Of a DNA stretch of 64,000 bases, positions 17,266 through 25,413 are shown in pieces. The stretch is from an uncultured Acidimicrobiales bacterium (lineage in GTDB: Bacteria > Actinomycetota > Acidimicrobiia > Acidimicrobiales > SHLQ01): contig CALHTB010000011.1 in NCBI GenBank assembly GCA_938038785.1, positions 62,001 to 126,000 on the forward strand, written 5' to 3'. The translations under genes and the position numbers were made by a program. Positions within the stretch are counted from its first letter, which is position 1; the number at the start of each line of letters is the position of its first letter. The notes beneath the pieces were generated by a model that saw only the letters and a list, made by a program, of their open reading frames with translations, made no database searches and was not told where the DNA came from.

Positions 17266-18795
17266 GTGACAAAACTCGGCTTTCTTCTCGACAGTGACAA
17301 CTGCATTGGTTGCCACGCCTGCACGGTGGCCTGCAAGAGCGAACATGACGTTCCGCTCGGCGTAAACCGCACGTGGGTCAAGTACATCGAAACCGGAACG
17401 TTCCCCGACGTCGCGCGCAAGTTCAACGTGATGCGCTGCAACCAGTGTGAGGACGCACCGTGTATGACGATCTGCCCTACGTCGGCGCTCTTCCGCTCCG
17501 ACAACGGCGTGGTCGACTTCCAGGACGACGACTGCATTGGCTGCAAGTCATGCATGAATGCGTGCCCGTACGACGCGCTGTACATCAACCCTGAGACCAA
17601 CACCGCGCATAAGTGCAACATGTGTAATCACCGCCTTGAGCAGAACCTCGAGCCGTCGTGTCAGATCGTGTGCCCAACCGAGGCGATCATCATTGGTGAC
17701 CTCGACGATCCAACGTCGAAGATCAGCCAGATGATCAGCCGCAACGACGTAGCGGTCCGAGCACCCGAGCAGAACACCAAGCCGAAGGTGTTCTACAAGG
17801 GCGCCGACCAAGCAGCGCTCGACCCCACCCGAACCGCCATTGCCAATGACGGCATGATCTGGGCTGACACCACCGATCAGCATCCGTCGGTACCGGTCAC
17901 CCTCGGCAAGAAGCCAGTCGAGATGGACGGCGTGGTCGCTCGAACCGCCTACACCACCAAGCACAAGCCCACCTGGGGTCAGATGGTTAGTGGATACCTC
18001 GTCACCAAGGCCATCGCCGGTGGAGCGATGCTGATCGCAGCGCTCATGGTGCTCCTCGGACACGCCGACGCGCAGGCCTCAGTCGGGGTCATGGCTCCAC
18101 TGGTTGGCCTCGTATTCCTTGGAATCACCAGTGCCTTGCTCATCGGCGATCTCAAGCAACCCGGCCGCTTCTACTACTTGCTCACCAAGGGCAATTGGTC
18201 GAGCTGGCTCGTGAAGGGGGCGTACGTGTTGATGGCGTTCAGCATCGTTACCTTCCTGTGGCTCGTCGGTGGCATCATCGAATCCGAGAGCTTCCTGCAG
18301 ATCTTGGCCATCCCGGCAGCCATCACTGGAGCGGCGGTTGCGGGATACACCGCCTTCCTCTTCGCCCAATGCGAAGGTCGCGACCTGTGGCAGACACCAC
18401 TGTTGCTGCCGATGCTTCTCGCACGTGCAGTCACCGCAGGTGCAGCCACGTGGCTCATCGCCGACTTGTTCATCGAGGTGCGCTCACCCGATGCCGTCCG
18501 GTGGGCGCTGATCGGTGGCGCAACCGCGGTCTTGGCCCTGTCCTGGATGGAAACCGTCAGCCACGGCAGCCGCCACGTCGAACTCGCCGTGCACGAGATG
18601 GTCAAGGGTAAGCATGCCTCGTTGTTCTGGGGTGGGCTCATCCTTGGCACTGTCGCCCCGATCTTGCTCGCCATCAGCTCCATCGGCGCCGACGCAGTCC
18701 CAGTTGCCGCCCTCGCTGGGGCCGCCGCCCTCGTCGGCATGTTCCTCTCCGAAACTGCCTTTATCCGCGCCGGCCAATCCGTCCCCCTCTCCTAG
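17266..18795 (+). CDS. Fused four-cluster ferredoxin subunit and NrfD/DmsC-like membrane anchor
   Basis: 509 aa from GTG 17266 (VTKLGFLLD), chosen because the upstream GTG at 17242 would place the operator inside the gene. Residues about 10-165 hold 16 Cys in four [4Fe-4S] motifs: CIGCHACTVAC, CNQCEDAPCMTIC, CIGCKSCMNAC, and CNMC followed by CQIVC. After a linker of about 70 residues, residues 245-505 form roughly eight membrane helices with LIGDLKQPGRFYYLLTKGNW, an NrfD/PsrC-type quinone-site signature. In most CISM complexes (Psr, Dms, Soe) these are separate B and C subunits. Here they are one polypeptide, which would pass electrons between the catalytic subunit encoded next and the quinone pool. 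Confidence 0.88.
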   Translation: MTKLGFLLDSDNCIGCHACTVACKSEHDVPLGVNRTWVKYIETGTFPDVARKFNVMRCNQCEDAPCMTICPTSALFRSDNGVVDFQDDDCIGCKSCMNACPYDALYINPETNTAHKCNMCNHRLEQNLEPSCQIVCPTEAIIIGDLDDPTSKISQMISRNDVAVRAPEQNTKPKVFYKGADQAALDPTRTAIANDGMIWADTTDQHPSVPVTLGKKPVEMDGVVARTAYTTKHKPTWGQMVSGYLVTKAIAGGAMLIAALMVLLGHADAQASVGVMAPLVGLVFLGITSALLIGDLKQPGRFYYLLTKGNWSSWLVKGAYVLMAFSIVTFLWLVGGIIESESFLQILAIPAAITGAAVAGYTAFLFAQCEGRDLWQTPLLLPMLLARAVTAGAATWLIADLFIEVRSPDAVRWALIGGATAVLALSWMETVSHGSRHVELAVHEMVKGKHASLFWGGLILGTVAPILLAISSIGADAVPVAALAGAAALVGMFLSETAFIRAGQSVPLS

Positions 18796-18797
18796 AT

Positions 18798-18842
18798 AAT
18801 TTCGTGGTTCGAACACACGAGATGTGTTCGAACCACGAAATT
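18798..18842. terminator. Perfect 20-bp-arm hairpin between operon genes
   Basis: Arms of 20 bp (18798-18817 and 18823-18842) are fully complementary around the 5-nt loop CGAGA; the right arm begins TGTGTTCGAACCACG. It fills the 66-bp gap between the FeS/anchor gene and the catalytic subunit gene. It could attenuate transcription, protect mRNA, or be a mobile REP-type unit; a short T-run follows (AAATTTTCG). Confidence 0.75.
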
Positions 18843-18861
18843 TTCGCCAGAAAGTTCGAAA

Positions 18862-21705
18862 ATGACTGATCTACAGAAGTACCCACCGCTCGAGGACTGG
18901 CACGATGTCACGAGTCTCGATGCGAAGGCTTGGCCTACCAAGGTCGAGAAGCACCACACCCTTGTCCCGACCAGCTGCTTCAACTGCGAGGCCGGCTGTG
19001 GGTTGACCGCGTGGTTCAACAAGGACACCGGCGAGATCGAGAAGGTCGAGGGCAACCCCGAGCATCCGGCGAGCCGTGGCCGCAACTGCGCCAAGGGTCC
19101 AGCGACGCTCAACCAGATCTACGACCCCGAGCGCATCATGTTCCCCATGAGGCGTGTGGGCGAGCGTGGATCCGGCGGCTGGGAGCGCATCAGCTGGGAC
19201 CAGGCGCTCGAGGAGATCGGTGGCCGCCTTCGTAAGGCAATGAAGGAAGAGCGCCACAACGAGATCATGTATCACGTAGGTCGCCCAGGCGAAGAGGGCT
19301 ACACCAACCGGGTGCTCCAGGCATGGGGCGTCGATGGACACAACAGCCACACCAACATCTGCAGCTCGAACGCACGCATTGGCTACCAGAGCTGGATGGG
19401 TCACGATCGTCCGTCGGCTGACTATGCCAACGCGAAGGTCATCTTCTTGATTTCAGCTCACCTCGAGTCGGGTCACTACTTCAACCCCCATGCCCAACGA
19501 ATCATCGAGGCCCAGCAGAACGGGGCCACGGTCATCGTGTGCGACCCGAGGCTGTCGAACACGGGCTCGAAAGCCGACCACTGGCTGCCCACGTGGCCTG
19601 GCACCGAGCCGTTCCTGTGCCTGTCGATCATCCACGAGCTGCTCGAGAACGACACGTGGAACAAGGAGTTCGTCGAGCGCTGGGTGAACTGGGAGACCTT
19701 CCTCGCCGAAGAGTTCTCGGACATGCCCAACGAGTTCGCTTCGGTCGGTCCGGCGCTGAAGAAGCACTACGCCGACTACACCCCCGAGAAAGCCGAACAC
19801 ATCACCGGAATCCCCGCGGCACAAATCCGCGAGATCGCCAAGGTCATTGGCGAGCACCCAACCAAGTTCGCCTCGCACAACTGGCGCGCGGCCGGTGCGG
19901 GCAACATGGGCGGCTGGCAGGTCGCCCGCTGCTTGTTCTTCATTGCGGTCATGACCGGCTCGGTCGCAACCGAAGGCGGTACCTCAGGCAACGGCTGGAA
20001 CAAGTTCAAGCCCGCAGCGCCATTGGGTGCTCCGGGCATCGAGCGGTGGAACGACCTCGAATGGCCGAAGGAATTTCCGCTCGCTTACCACGAGATGTCG
20101 ATCCTGCTTCCGCACTTCCTCAACGAGGGACGCGGCAAGCTCGACACCTACTTCAGCCGGGTCTACAACCCGATCTGGACAAACCCGGACGGGTTTAGCT
20201 GGATGGAAGCCCTCACCGACCCCGAGAAGGTCGAGTGCCACGTCGCCCTGACCCCAACGTGGAACGAGACCGCGTGGTTTGCCGACTATGTGTTGCCGAT
20301 GGGCGTGGGCGCTGAACGTCACGACGTAGTCAGTTACGAAACCCATCAGGGCCGCTGGATTGCGTTCCGCCAGAGCGTGTTCCGTCGCTTCGCCGAAATT
20401 CAGGGCGAAGACGTTAACGAAGATTCTCGAACGCACGAGTTCAACCCTGGCGAAGTATGGGAAGAGAACGAGTTCTGGATCGACCTCAGCTGGGCCATCG
20501 ACCCCGACGGCGACATGGGCATTCGCAAGTGGTTCGAGTCGAAGAAGAACCCGGGCAAGCCAATTGGCGTCGACGAGTACTACGAGATCATGTTCACCGA
20601 GAACGTGCCGGGCTTGAAGGAAGAAGCCGAGGCTGCGGGCGAGACGCCACTCGAGTACATGCGTAACCGAGGCGCCTATTCGATCCCCGGTGATCAGGAA
20701 ACGCCCTACGAGCGCGACATCGACCCATCAGCGGTCGAAGGCTGCGAGAAGGACGAAAGCGGCGTGTACCGCAAGCCCGGTACCGCTGGCATGTGGGATG
20801 GCACCGCTGAGGGCCTCGCCGATATCAAGCTTCAAGGCTTGGGCGATGGTTCACCAGCAATCGAGATCGACGGCGAGCTGAAGGAAGGCTTCGTTACTCC
20901 GTCGAAGAAGCTCGAGCTTTACTCGACCACGCTCAAGGAATGGGGCTGGCCCGAGTACGCCACGCCAAAGTGGATCCCAAGCCACGTGCATTGGGAAGAG
21001 CTCGACATGGCCGGAACCGAGCGCATCTTGTTGCCGACCTGGCGCATCCCTACGCTCATTCACACCCGCTCGGCAAACTCGAAGTGGCTCGCCGAGATCA
21101 GCCATCGCCATCCACTTTGGATGCACCCCGAAGATGCTGAGAAGCTCAACATCGGCGAGAACGGTTTGGTCCGCGTCACCACCCGCATTGGGCACTTCGT
21201 GATCAGCGCATGGCAGACCGAGGGGATCCGTCCTGGAGTGGTTGCGGCATCGCATCACATGGGTCGCTGGCGCCTCGAAGAAGGCAAGGCCCGTTCGTGG
21301 GGCGCAGGTAAGGCTGATATCAAGTTCCCCGATCGTCAGCCTGACGAGCGCGGTGTCTGGAAGCTCAAAAGGACCGACGGCATTAGCACGTGGGACTCTG
21401 ACGACGACGACACGAACCGCATCTGGTGGACCGACACCGGCGTGCATCAGAACCTGACCTTTGCGGTCCAGCCAGACCCGATCTCGGGCATGCAGTGCTG
21501 GCACCAGCGAGTGCACGTCACGCCTGCCGAGAAGGGTGACCAGTACGGCGATGTCGTGGTTGACACCAACAAGTCACGCGAGGCCTACCTCGAATGGCTC
21601 GAAAAGACCCGACCAGCACCGGGCCCCGGCGGCCTCCGTCGTCCGCTCTGGTACGCCCGTCCACTCAAGCCAACAGCGCCCACCTACCTCAGCCCAGACG
21701 CCTAA
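18862..21705 (+). CDS. Molybdopterin oxidoreductase catalytic subunit (DMSO reductase family, SoeA-like candidate)
   Basis: 947 aa from ATG 18862. The N-terminal [4Fe-4S] FS0 motif is CFNCEAGC, with the fourth Cys in GRNCAKGPAT. The Mo-bis-PGD domain follows (WERISWDQALEEIGG, YHVGRPGEEG, THTNICSSNARIGYQSWMG with a probable Cys ligand, PRLSNTGSKADHWLPTWPGTEP). The C-terminal cap includes VTPSKKLELYS and HPLWMHPEDAEKLNIGENGLVRV. No Tat signal is seen, so the enzyme should be cytoplasmic. With its fused FeS/NrfD partner, a CysL/YeiE-like regulator and xsc at 3 kb, a sulfite dehydrogenase role like SoeABC is attractive but unproven. Polysulfide, thiosulfate or arsenical substrates remain possible. 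Confidence 0.85.
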   Translation: MTDLQKYPPLEDWHDVTSLDAKAWPTKVEKHHTLVPTSCFNCEAGCGLTAWFNKDTGEIEKVEGNPEHPASRGRNCAKGPATLNQIYDPERIMFPMRRVGERGSGGWERISWDQALEEIGGRLRKAMKEERHNEIMYHVGRPGEEGYTNRVLQAWGVDGHNSHTNICSSNARIGYQSWMGHDRPSADYANAKVIFLISAHLESGHYFNPHAQRIIEAQQNGATVIVCDPRLSNTGSKADHWLPTWPGTEPFLCLSIIHELLENDTWNKEFVERWVNWETFLAEEFSDMPNEFASVGPALKKHYADYTPEKAEHITGIPAAQIREIAKVIGEHPTKFASHNWRAAGAGNMGGWQVARCLFFIAVMTGSVATEGGTSGNGWNKFKPAAPLGAPGIERWNDLEWPKEFPLAYHEMSILLPHFLNEGRGKLDTYFSRVYNPIWTNPDGFSWMEALTDPEKVECHVALTPTWNETAWFADYVLPMGVGAERHDVVSYETHQGRWIAFRQSVFRRFAEIQGEDVNEDSRTHEFNPGEVWEENEFWIDLSWAIDPDGDMGIRKWFESKKNPGKPIGVDEYYEIMFTENVPGLKEEAEAAGETPLEYMRNRGAYSIPGDQETPYERDIDPSAVEGCEKDESGVYRKPGTAGMWDGTAEGLADIKLQGLGDGSPAIEIDGELKEGFVTPSKKLELYSTTLKEWGWPEYATPKWIPSHVHWEELDMAGTERILLPTWRIPTLIHTRSANSKWLAEISHRHPLWMHPEDAEKLNIGENGLVRVTTRIGHFVISAWQTEGIRPGVVAASHHMGRWRLEEGKARSWGAGKADIKFPDRQPDERGVWKLKRTDGISTWDSDDDDTNRIWWTDTGVHQNLTFAVQPDPISGMQCWHQRVHVTPAEKGDQYGDVVVDTNKSREAYLEWLEKTRPAPGPGGLRRPLWYARPLKPTAPTYLSPDA

Positions 21706-21710
21706 AACTA

Positions 21711-21763
21711 CGAATCTGTGGACTCTGGCGCGCGAATACCGCGCGCCAGAGTCCACAGATTCG
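21711..21763. terminator. Perfect 24-bp-arm hairpin terminator
   Basis: Arms 21711-21734 and 21740-21763 are fully complementary around AATAC and are followed by a T-rich run (GGTTTTGCTCTAGTTTTT). The outer words CGAATCTGTGGACTCTGG recur with one change in the hairpin at 46220-46266, so this is one member of a repeated hairpin family. It separates the oxidoreductase operon from the acyltransferase gene. Confidence 0.85.
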
Positions 21764-21785
21764 GGTTTTGCTCTAGTTTTTGCGG

Positions 21786-22829
21786 GTGACTGAAGAGATC
21801 CGCTCGCTCAATGCCCTGCGGGGCTTGGCTGCTTTGGTTGTGCTGGTGTCGCACTTTTCGGGCGCGACTGGGTGGTTGGGGGAGTACCCCTCCAGTGGGG
21901 CGGGTCAGCTCGGGGTGATGTTGTTCTTCATCCTCAGCGGTTTCCTTATGGCGTATCTGTACTTGCATGAGCCCCTGACGTCCGGTGCGCTCCGCCGATA
22001 CATCGTTGCCCGAATTGCTCGGGTGGTGCCGTTGTTCGCTGTGGTCATTGCGGCCTCAACCGTGCTGCCGCGAATTGGAGTCGACGGCGTGTTCTACGAC
22101 CTGTCCACCAGAGCACAAGTGATCTCGCACATGCTGTTGCTCTCGGGGAAGAGCATCCTGTGGACTATCCCTACCGAGCTTCAGTTCTATGCGGTGTTGG
22201 TGATTTGGTGGGCCGTGCTTCGCAAGTCACCATTTGGAATCTTGCCTATCGTCATTGCGGCGGCTAGCGGGCTCGTCGCCACCAGGCGGTTCAGCGCCGA
22301 CATTGGAGGCATCCCCTACGAGTTCCGCCTGCCGCAGGTCATTCCATATTTCGCTATCGGGGCGCTCTTTGGCATTGCGTACCGCAAGTGGCCCCAGCTT
22401 CGACAGCGTCAACATCGAGCGTTCGCCTCGATCCTGCTGCTGGTGATCGCGCTCTATCCGAAGGTCTTTGAAGCGATCGTTGGTGAGCGGCATCAACTGT
22501 GGAGAGATCCGCGCATCTTCGTGATCATGTCGCTCATCTTCGCCACGGTGGTTTTCCTCGTGCCTTCAGACGCGGCGGTACTCGCGAACCGGATTGGGGA
22601 CCATCTTGGCCAAATCTCGTATTCGCTCTACTTGTTGCACGTGCCGGTCATGTGGGCGATAGCAAAAATCGCGCTACCAAATTCGATCGGATTCGTGTTC
22701 TTTTTGGCAGCGTCGGTTGGCGTGGCTTCACTGAGCTTTCAGTTGTTTGAGCGTCCGATGGCTCGAGCTATCCGAGGGCAAGCGCAGCGCTGGGCTGTGC
22801 CGGAATCTCTTCGTTCGCCTCTTCGCTAA
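21786..22829 (+). CDS. Acyltransferase family 3 membrane protein
   Basis: 347 aa from GTG 21786; a TTG at 21780 is an alternative. The sequence has about ten hydrophobic helices with the family pattern IRSLNALRGLAALVVLVSHF, then GVMLFFILSGFLMAYLY, RRYIVARIARVVPLF, and late QISYSLYLLHVPVMW and FQLFERPMAR. OafA/YrhL-type integral membrane acyltransferases move acetyl or other acyl groups onto cell-surface glycans or lipids. No glycan gene is adjacent, so its acceptor is unknown. It appears to be a single-gene unit after a strong terminator. Confidence 0.85.
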   Translation: MTEEIRSLNALRGLAALVVLVSHFSGATGWLGEYPSSGAGQLGVMLFFILSGFLMAYLYLHEPLTSGALRRYIVARIARVVPLFAVVIAASTVLPRIGVDGVFYDLSTRAQVISHMLLLSGKSILWTIPTELQFYAVLVIWWAVLRKSPFGILPIVIAAASGLVATRRFSADIGGIPYEFRLPQVIPYFAIGALFGIAYRKWPQLRQRQHRAFASILLLVIALYPKVFEAIVGERHQLWRDPRIFVIMSLIFATVVFLVPSDAAVLANRIGDHLGQISYSLYLLHVPVMWAIAKIALPNSIGFVFFLAASVGVASLSFQLFERPMARAIRGQAQRWAVPESLRSPLR

Positions 22830-22896
22830 CCAGCGCAGCCGTCAGCGCAGCCAGTGCACCTACGCACACCGACGTAATTGTCATCGCGATTTTCAT
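22768..22896 (-). CDS. Possible 42-aa membrane peptide antisense to acyltransferase end
   Basis: A small frame from ATG 22896, with GGGAAG about 8 nt upstream, overlaps the last 62 bp of the acyltransferase gene in antisense. It would read MKIAMTITSVCVGALAALTA followed by a polar tail ending ALALG, that is one hydrophobic helix or signal sequence. The start, ribosome site and composition are plausible, but there is no homologue I can name and the frame could be fortuitous. Confidence 0.25.
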   Translation of the reverse strand: MKIAMTITSVCVGALAALTAALVSEEANEEIPAQPSAALALG

Positions 22897-22933
22897 GGAC
22901 TTCCCGCTTTCGTAGATGACCACTCGCTATTCA

Positions 22934-22945
22934 AGTGATATCACT
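22934..22945. promoter_or_regulatory. 12-bp palindrome, operator candidate
   Basis: AGTGATATCACT is a perfect 12-bp palindrome in the 269-bp region before the amidohydrolase gene. GTGATATCAC-like sites are bound by several small regulators, but no regulator gene is adjacent. The rest of the region holds no clear element. Confidence 0.35.
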
Positions 22946-23098
22946 AACTGTGCCGTTTGTCTCATCAGGATGAAACGGGGATCGCTCCCCACTGGCCTTG
23001 GTGAGTACCAGTATTTCGCCCAAAGCTTGCTCTGGAGATGCAGGCAGGTGGCGAGAGGGTGAACGTTTGGTTAGTCGATCAGCTTGGCTGCTAGACCA

Positions 23099-24169
23099 AT
23101 GCAAACCTACGTTCTGTGCATGATCGAGATGCCGGTTGACGAGTTTGTAGATCCCCACATCCACCTCTTCGATCTCAAGGGCACGCCTCGGCCAATGCAG
23201 CCGCTCGGCAAGCTCTTTGGCTGGAACGCAAAGGTGCTGCGGTTCATGGCCACCAAGCTGATGCCCGCCGAGACGATCGCGTTCTTTGGCAAGGAAACCG
23301 ACCTGCTGTCGGACTACCTGCCCGTCCACTATCGGGCCGACTCGGGGTCGTCGAAGGTTGGACGCTACGTGCACATCCAGGCCGGATGGACCGATGACAA
23401 GCCGCTCGACCCGGTGGGAGAAACCGCCTGGCTCGATGGACTGGTAGATGGTCCGGCGGCAATTGTCGCCCATGCCGACTTGGCCCTGGGCGCTGACGTC
23501 GCACGAGTGCTCGAAGCGCATAAGGCATCGAGCACGAAGATGCGAGGAATCCGGCACATGTTGTCGTGGCACAAGTCCGACGAGGTCATGAACTTCGCCG
23601 ATCACGAAGCGCTCAGCCGCACCAAAGGCTTCCGAGACGGCTTCGACCAGCTCGCTGAACATGAGCTGTCATTTGATGCGTGGTGCTATGGCGGTCAGCT
23701 CGAAGAGGTGGCCGAGCTTGCGGCCCACAACCCCGACGTGCCCATGGTGCTCTGTCATGGCGGAACACCAGTTGGCTATGCCGGTGAGTTCGGCGGTGTG
23801 GGTGTGTCTGCCCAGGAGCGGGCGCGCATCGGCGATGAATGGCGTGAAGGCATCGCGGCGGTGGCAGCTCAACGTCACGTGCATTGCAAGCTGTCGGGCC
23901 TGTTGATGCCGGTGCTCGGGTTTGGGTACGAGTCAGGACCGGCACCGTCGGTGTCCCAGCTCGTCGAGTCGCTCAGCCCGCTCGTGGAGCAATGCATCGA
24001 TGCGTTTGGTCCCGAACGCTGCATGGTGGCGTCGAACTTTCCGGTTGACCGCGTATCGGTCGGCTACGAAGCGATGACGGCAGCGATGGTCGAGATGACC
24101 AGTCGCTATGGAGCTGAGGCTCAACAAGCTATGTTCGCTGACACCGCAGCTCGCTTCTACCGCATCTAG
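23099..24169 (+). CDS. Amidohydrolase 2 family (TIM-barrel metal-dependent hydrolase)
   Basis: 356 aa from ATG 23099; ATG 23120 (MIEMPVDEF) is a good alternative and neither has a clear ribosome site. The N-terminal metal motif is DPHIHLFDLKG. Later come HIQAGWTDD, GIRHMLSWHKSDEV, DAWCYGGQLEEVAELAAHNPDVPMVLCHGG, HCKLSGLLMP and the closing FGPERCMVASNFPVDRVS with the catalytic-position Asp. Relatives include lactone hydrolases, and 2-pyrone-4,6-dicarboxylate and other aromatic-pathway hydrolases or decarboxylases. The product is cytosolic and its substrate unknown. Its stop codon overlaps that of the convergent DUF2889 gene within CTAG. Confidence 0.82.
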   Translation: MQTYVLCMIEMPVDEFVDPHIHLFDLKGTPRPMQPLGKLFGWNAKVLRFMATKLMPAETIAFFGKETDLLSDYLPVHYRADSGSSKVGRYVHIQAGWTDDKPLDPVGETAWLDGLVDGPAAIVAHADLALGADVARVLEAHKASSTKMRGIRHMLSWHKSDEVMNFADHEALSRTKGFRDGFDQLAEHELSFDAWCYGGQLEEVAELAAHNPDVPMVLCHGGTPVGYAGEFGGVGVSAQERARIGDEWREGIAAVAAQRHVHCKLSGLLMPVLGFGYESGPAPSVSQLVESLSPLVEQCIDAFGPERCMVASNFPVDRVSVGYEAMTAAMVEMTSRYGAEAQQAMFADTAARFYRI

Positions 24170-24831
24170 CGCCACTCGGTCAGTTCGTCGAGACGGTCGA
24201 GTTTTTCTAGGCGATCACGTATCCAGATCGGCGACTCGATCGGCTCGCCTCGTTCGACCGCGGCCATCATCTCGCCGTTCTCGTCCCATACGTGACACGA
24301 GTTGCGGGTGAACGCTTGTGCTTGGGCCGCGGCTGCTGGGTCCCGTTGAGCGGTGTCCCAGACCCCTGGTGGACGATCGGGGTCGGCGAGCTGCATCGAG
24401 TACATCGACTGGATTGCGACCGGCGCCATCGCTCGAAGCAGCGCGCCGATGTGGGTGCAGCCGTTTGGGCCGCCAAAGAGTTCGGTGAGCTTGCGCGAGA
24501 ACCCTCGGGAAATGGAGGTGCCAACGAGTTGTTGATATGCAGCTTCGATCGAGGGGCAGGTTTCGTGTGGGTGGGTGTCCAACACGACCACAATCGACAT
24601 GATTTCAAGGAAAGGGAATGTGACGACGACGTCCACGACCATGTCGTGCACGTTGAGCGGTTCGGTATCGCCGTCGACGTACAGGCCTGCGGGTTTGGTG
24701 TCGGTTACCTGTCCTCGCATCCGCATGTGGGAACTGTCGATGCGAAAGCACCTCACCGAGTACTCCCGAGAATGGATGGGAATCTCCTCTTCGCCAGGCG
24801 GGGGAGGGATTCGGGAGTCCAGGTTCGTCAC
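24166..24831 (-). CDS. DUF2889 family protein
   Basis: 221 aa. HSREYSVRCFRIDSSHMRMRGQVTDTKP at the N-terminus, DMVVDVVVTFPFLEIMSIVVV, HETCPSIEAAYQQLVGTSIS, and the Cys/His segment GGPNGCTHIGALLRAMAP match DUF2889. Members are found beside aromatic and aliphatic catabolic genes, but no reaction is established. The conserved Cys and His residues could bind a metal or substrate. It is divergent from the MOSC gene (54 bp) and convergent with the amidohydrolase, the two stop codons sharing CTAG. Confidence 0.8.
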   Translation of the reverse strand: MTNLDSRIPPPPGEEEIPIHSREYSVRCFRIDSSHMRMRGQVTDTKPAGLYVDGDTEPLNVHDMVVDVVVTFPFLEIMSIVVVLDTHPHETCPSIEAAYQQLVGTSISRGFSRKLTELFGGPNGCTHIGALLRAMAPVAIQSMYSMQLADPDRPPGVWDTAQRDPAAAAQAQAFTRNSCHVWDENGEMMAAVERGEPIESPIWIRDRLEKLDRLDELTEWR

Positions 24832-24884
24832 GCTGACAACGGTACCCGGGTCGTCGCATTGGCGCTGACCCGTACGATGGAGCG

Positions 24885-25325
24885 ATGACTACCGTTGTGG
24901 CGTTACAGCTGGCCAAAGCGAGCGGGCTTGATATGAAGCCGCTCGATTCTGTCGAGATCCTCGACGGTCACGGCATCACCGACGATCGCTACGAGAACGC
25001 ACGGCATCGCCAGGTGACTGTTCAGTCGCTCGAGGAGATTGCGCTGGCTGAAGCTGAGGTCGGACGTCCACTCGATGCATCGCACACGCGCCGCAACATC
25101 ACGCTTGCATCGGGATTGCTCGACCGCACCCCCGGCACCCGCATCACCATCGGCGATGTTGAACTCGAGGTTGTCCGCGATGCTGCGCCCTGCAAATTGC
25201 TCGAAGACAATCTGGGCCGCGACGCCAAACTCGCCCTCCACAAGCGTGCGGGTGTCTGCTATCGGACGATCAGCGGTGGCACCATCACCATCGGCGACAG
25301 TTTTTCTGAGCTTGGTGCACGCTAG
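24885..25325 (+). CDS. MOSC domain protein
   Basis: 146 aa from ATG 24885 with GGAG at about 24879. A MOSC beta-barrel: GHGITDDRYENARHRQVTVQSLEEI, RRNITLASGLLDRTPGTRITIGDVELEVVR and the conserved Cys in DAAPCKLLEDNLG, ending GVCYRTISGGTITIGDS. MOSC domains bind sulfurated molybdenum cofactor or act as sulfur carriers (YiiM, C-terminal domain of MoCo sulfurase), which is of interest in a window with six molybdoenzyme catalytic subunits. The last codons (SELGAR, stop) come from a repeated intergenic element that continues downstream, so the C-terminus has probably been replaced. Confidence 0.85.
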   Translation: MTTVVALQLAKASGLDMKPLDSVEILDGHGITDDRYENARHRQVTVQSLEEIALAEAEVGRPLDASHTRRNITLASGLLDRTPGTRITIGDVELEVVRDAAPCKLLEDNLGRDAKLALHKRAGVCYRTISGGTITIGDSFSELGAR

Positions 25326-25410
25326 GCGTGTACAAAACTCAGAAGAACGTCAGCCAATGGTTTCTCTGAGTTTGGTGCACGCTGGGGATGGGTGAGGCTC
25401 AGAAAAACGT
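25304..25410. repeat. Tandem pair of 60-bp-period hairpin repeats
   Basis: Two units with an exact 60-bp period share TCTGAG(C/T)TTGGTGCACGCT at the start (25305 and 25365) and CTCAGAA(G/A)AACGT near the end. The two ends of each unit are inverted (TTCTGAG/CTCAGAA), so each can fold. Unit 1 supplies the final codons and stop of the MOSC gene. The pair sits between convergent genes, where it can act as a bidirectional terminator. Confidence 0.75.
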
Positions 25411-25413
25411 TGG

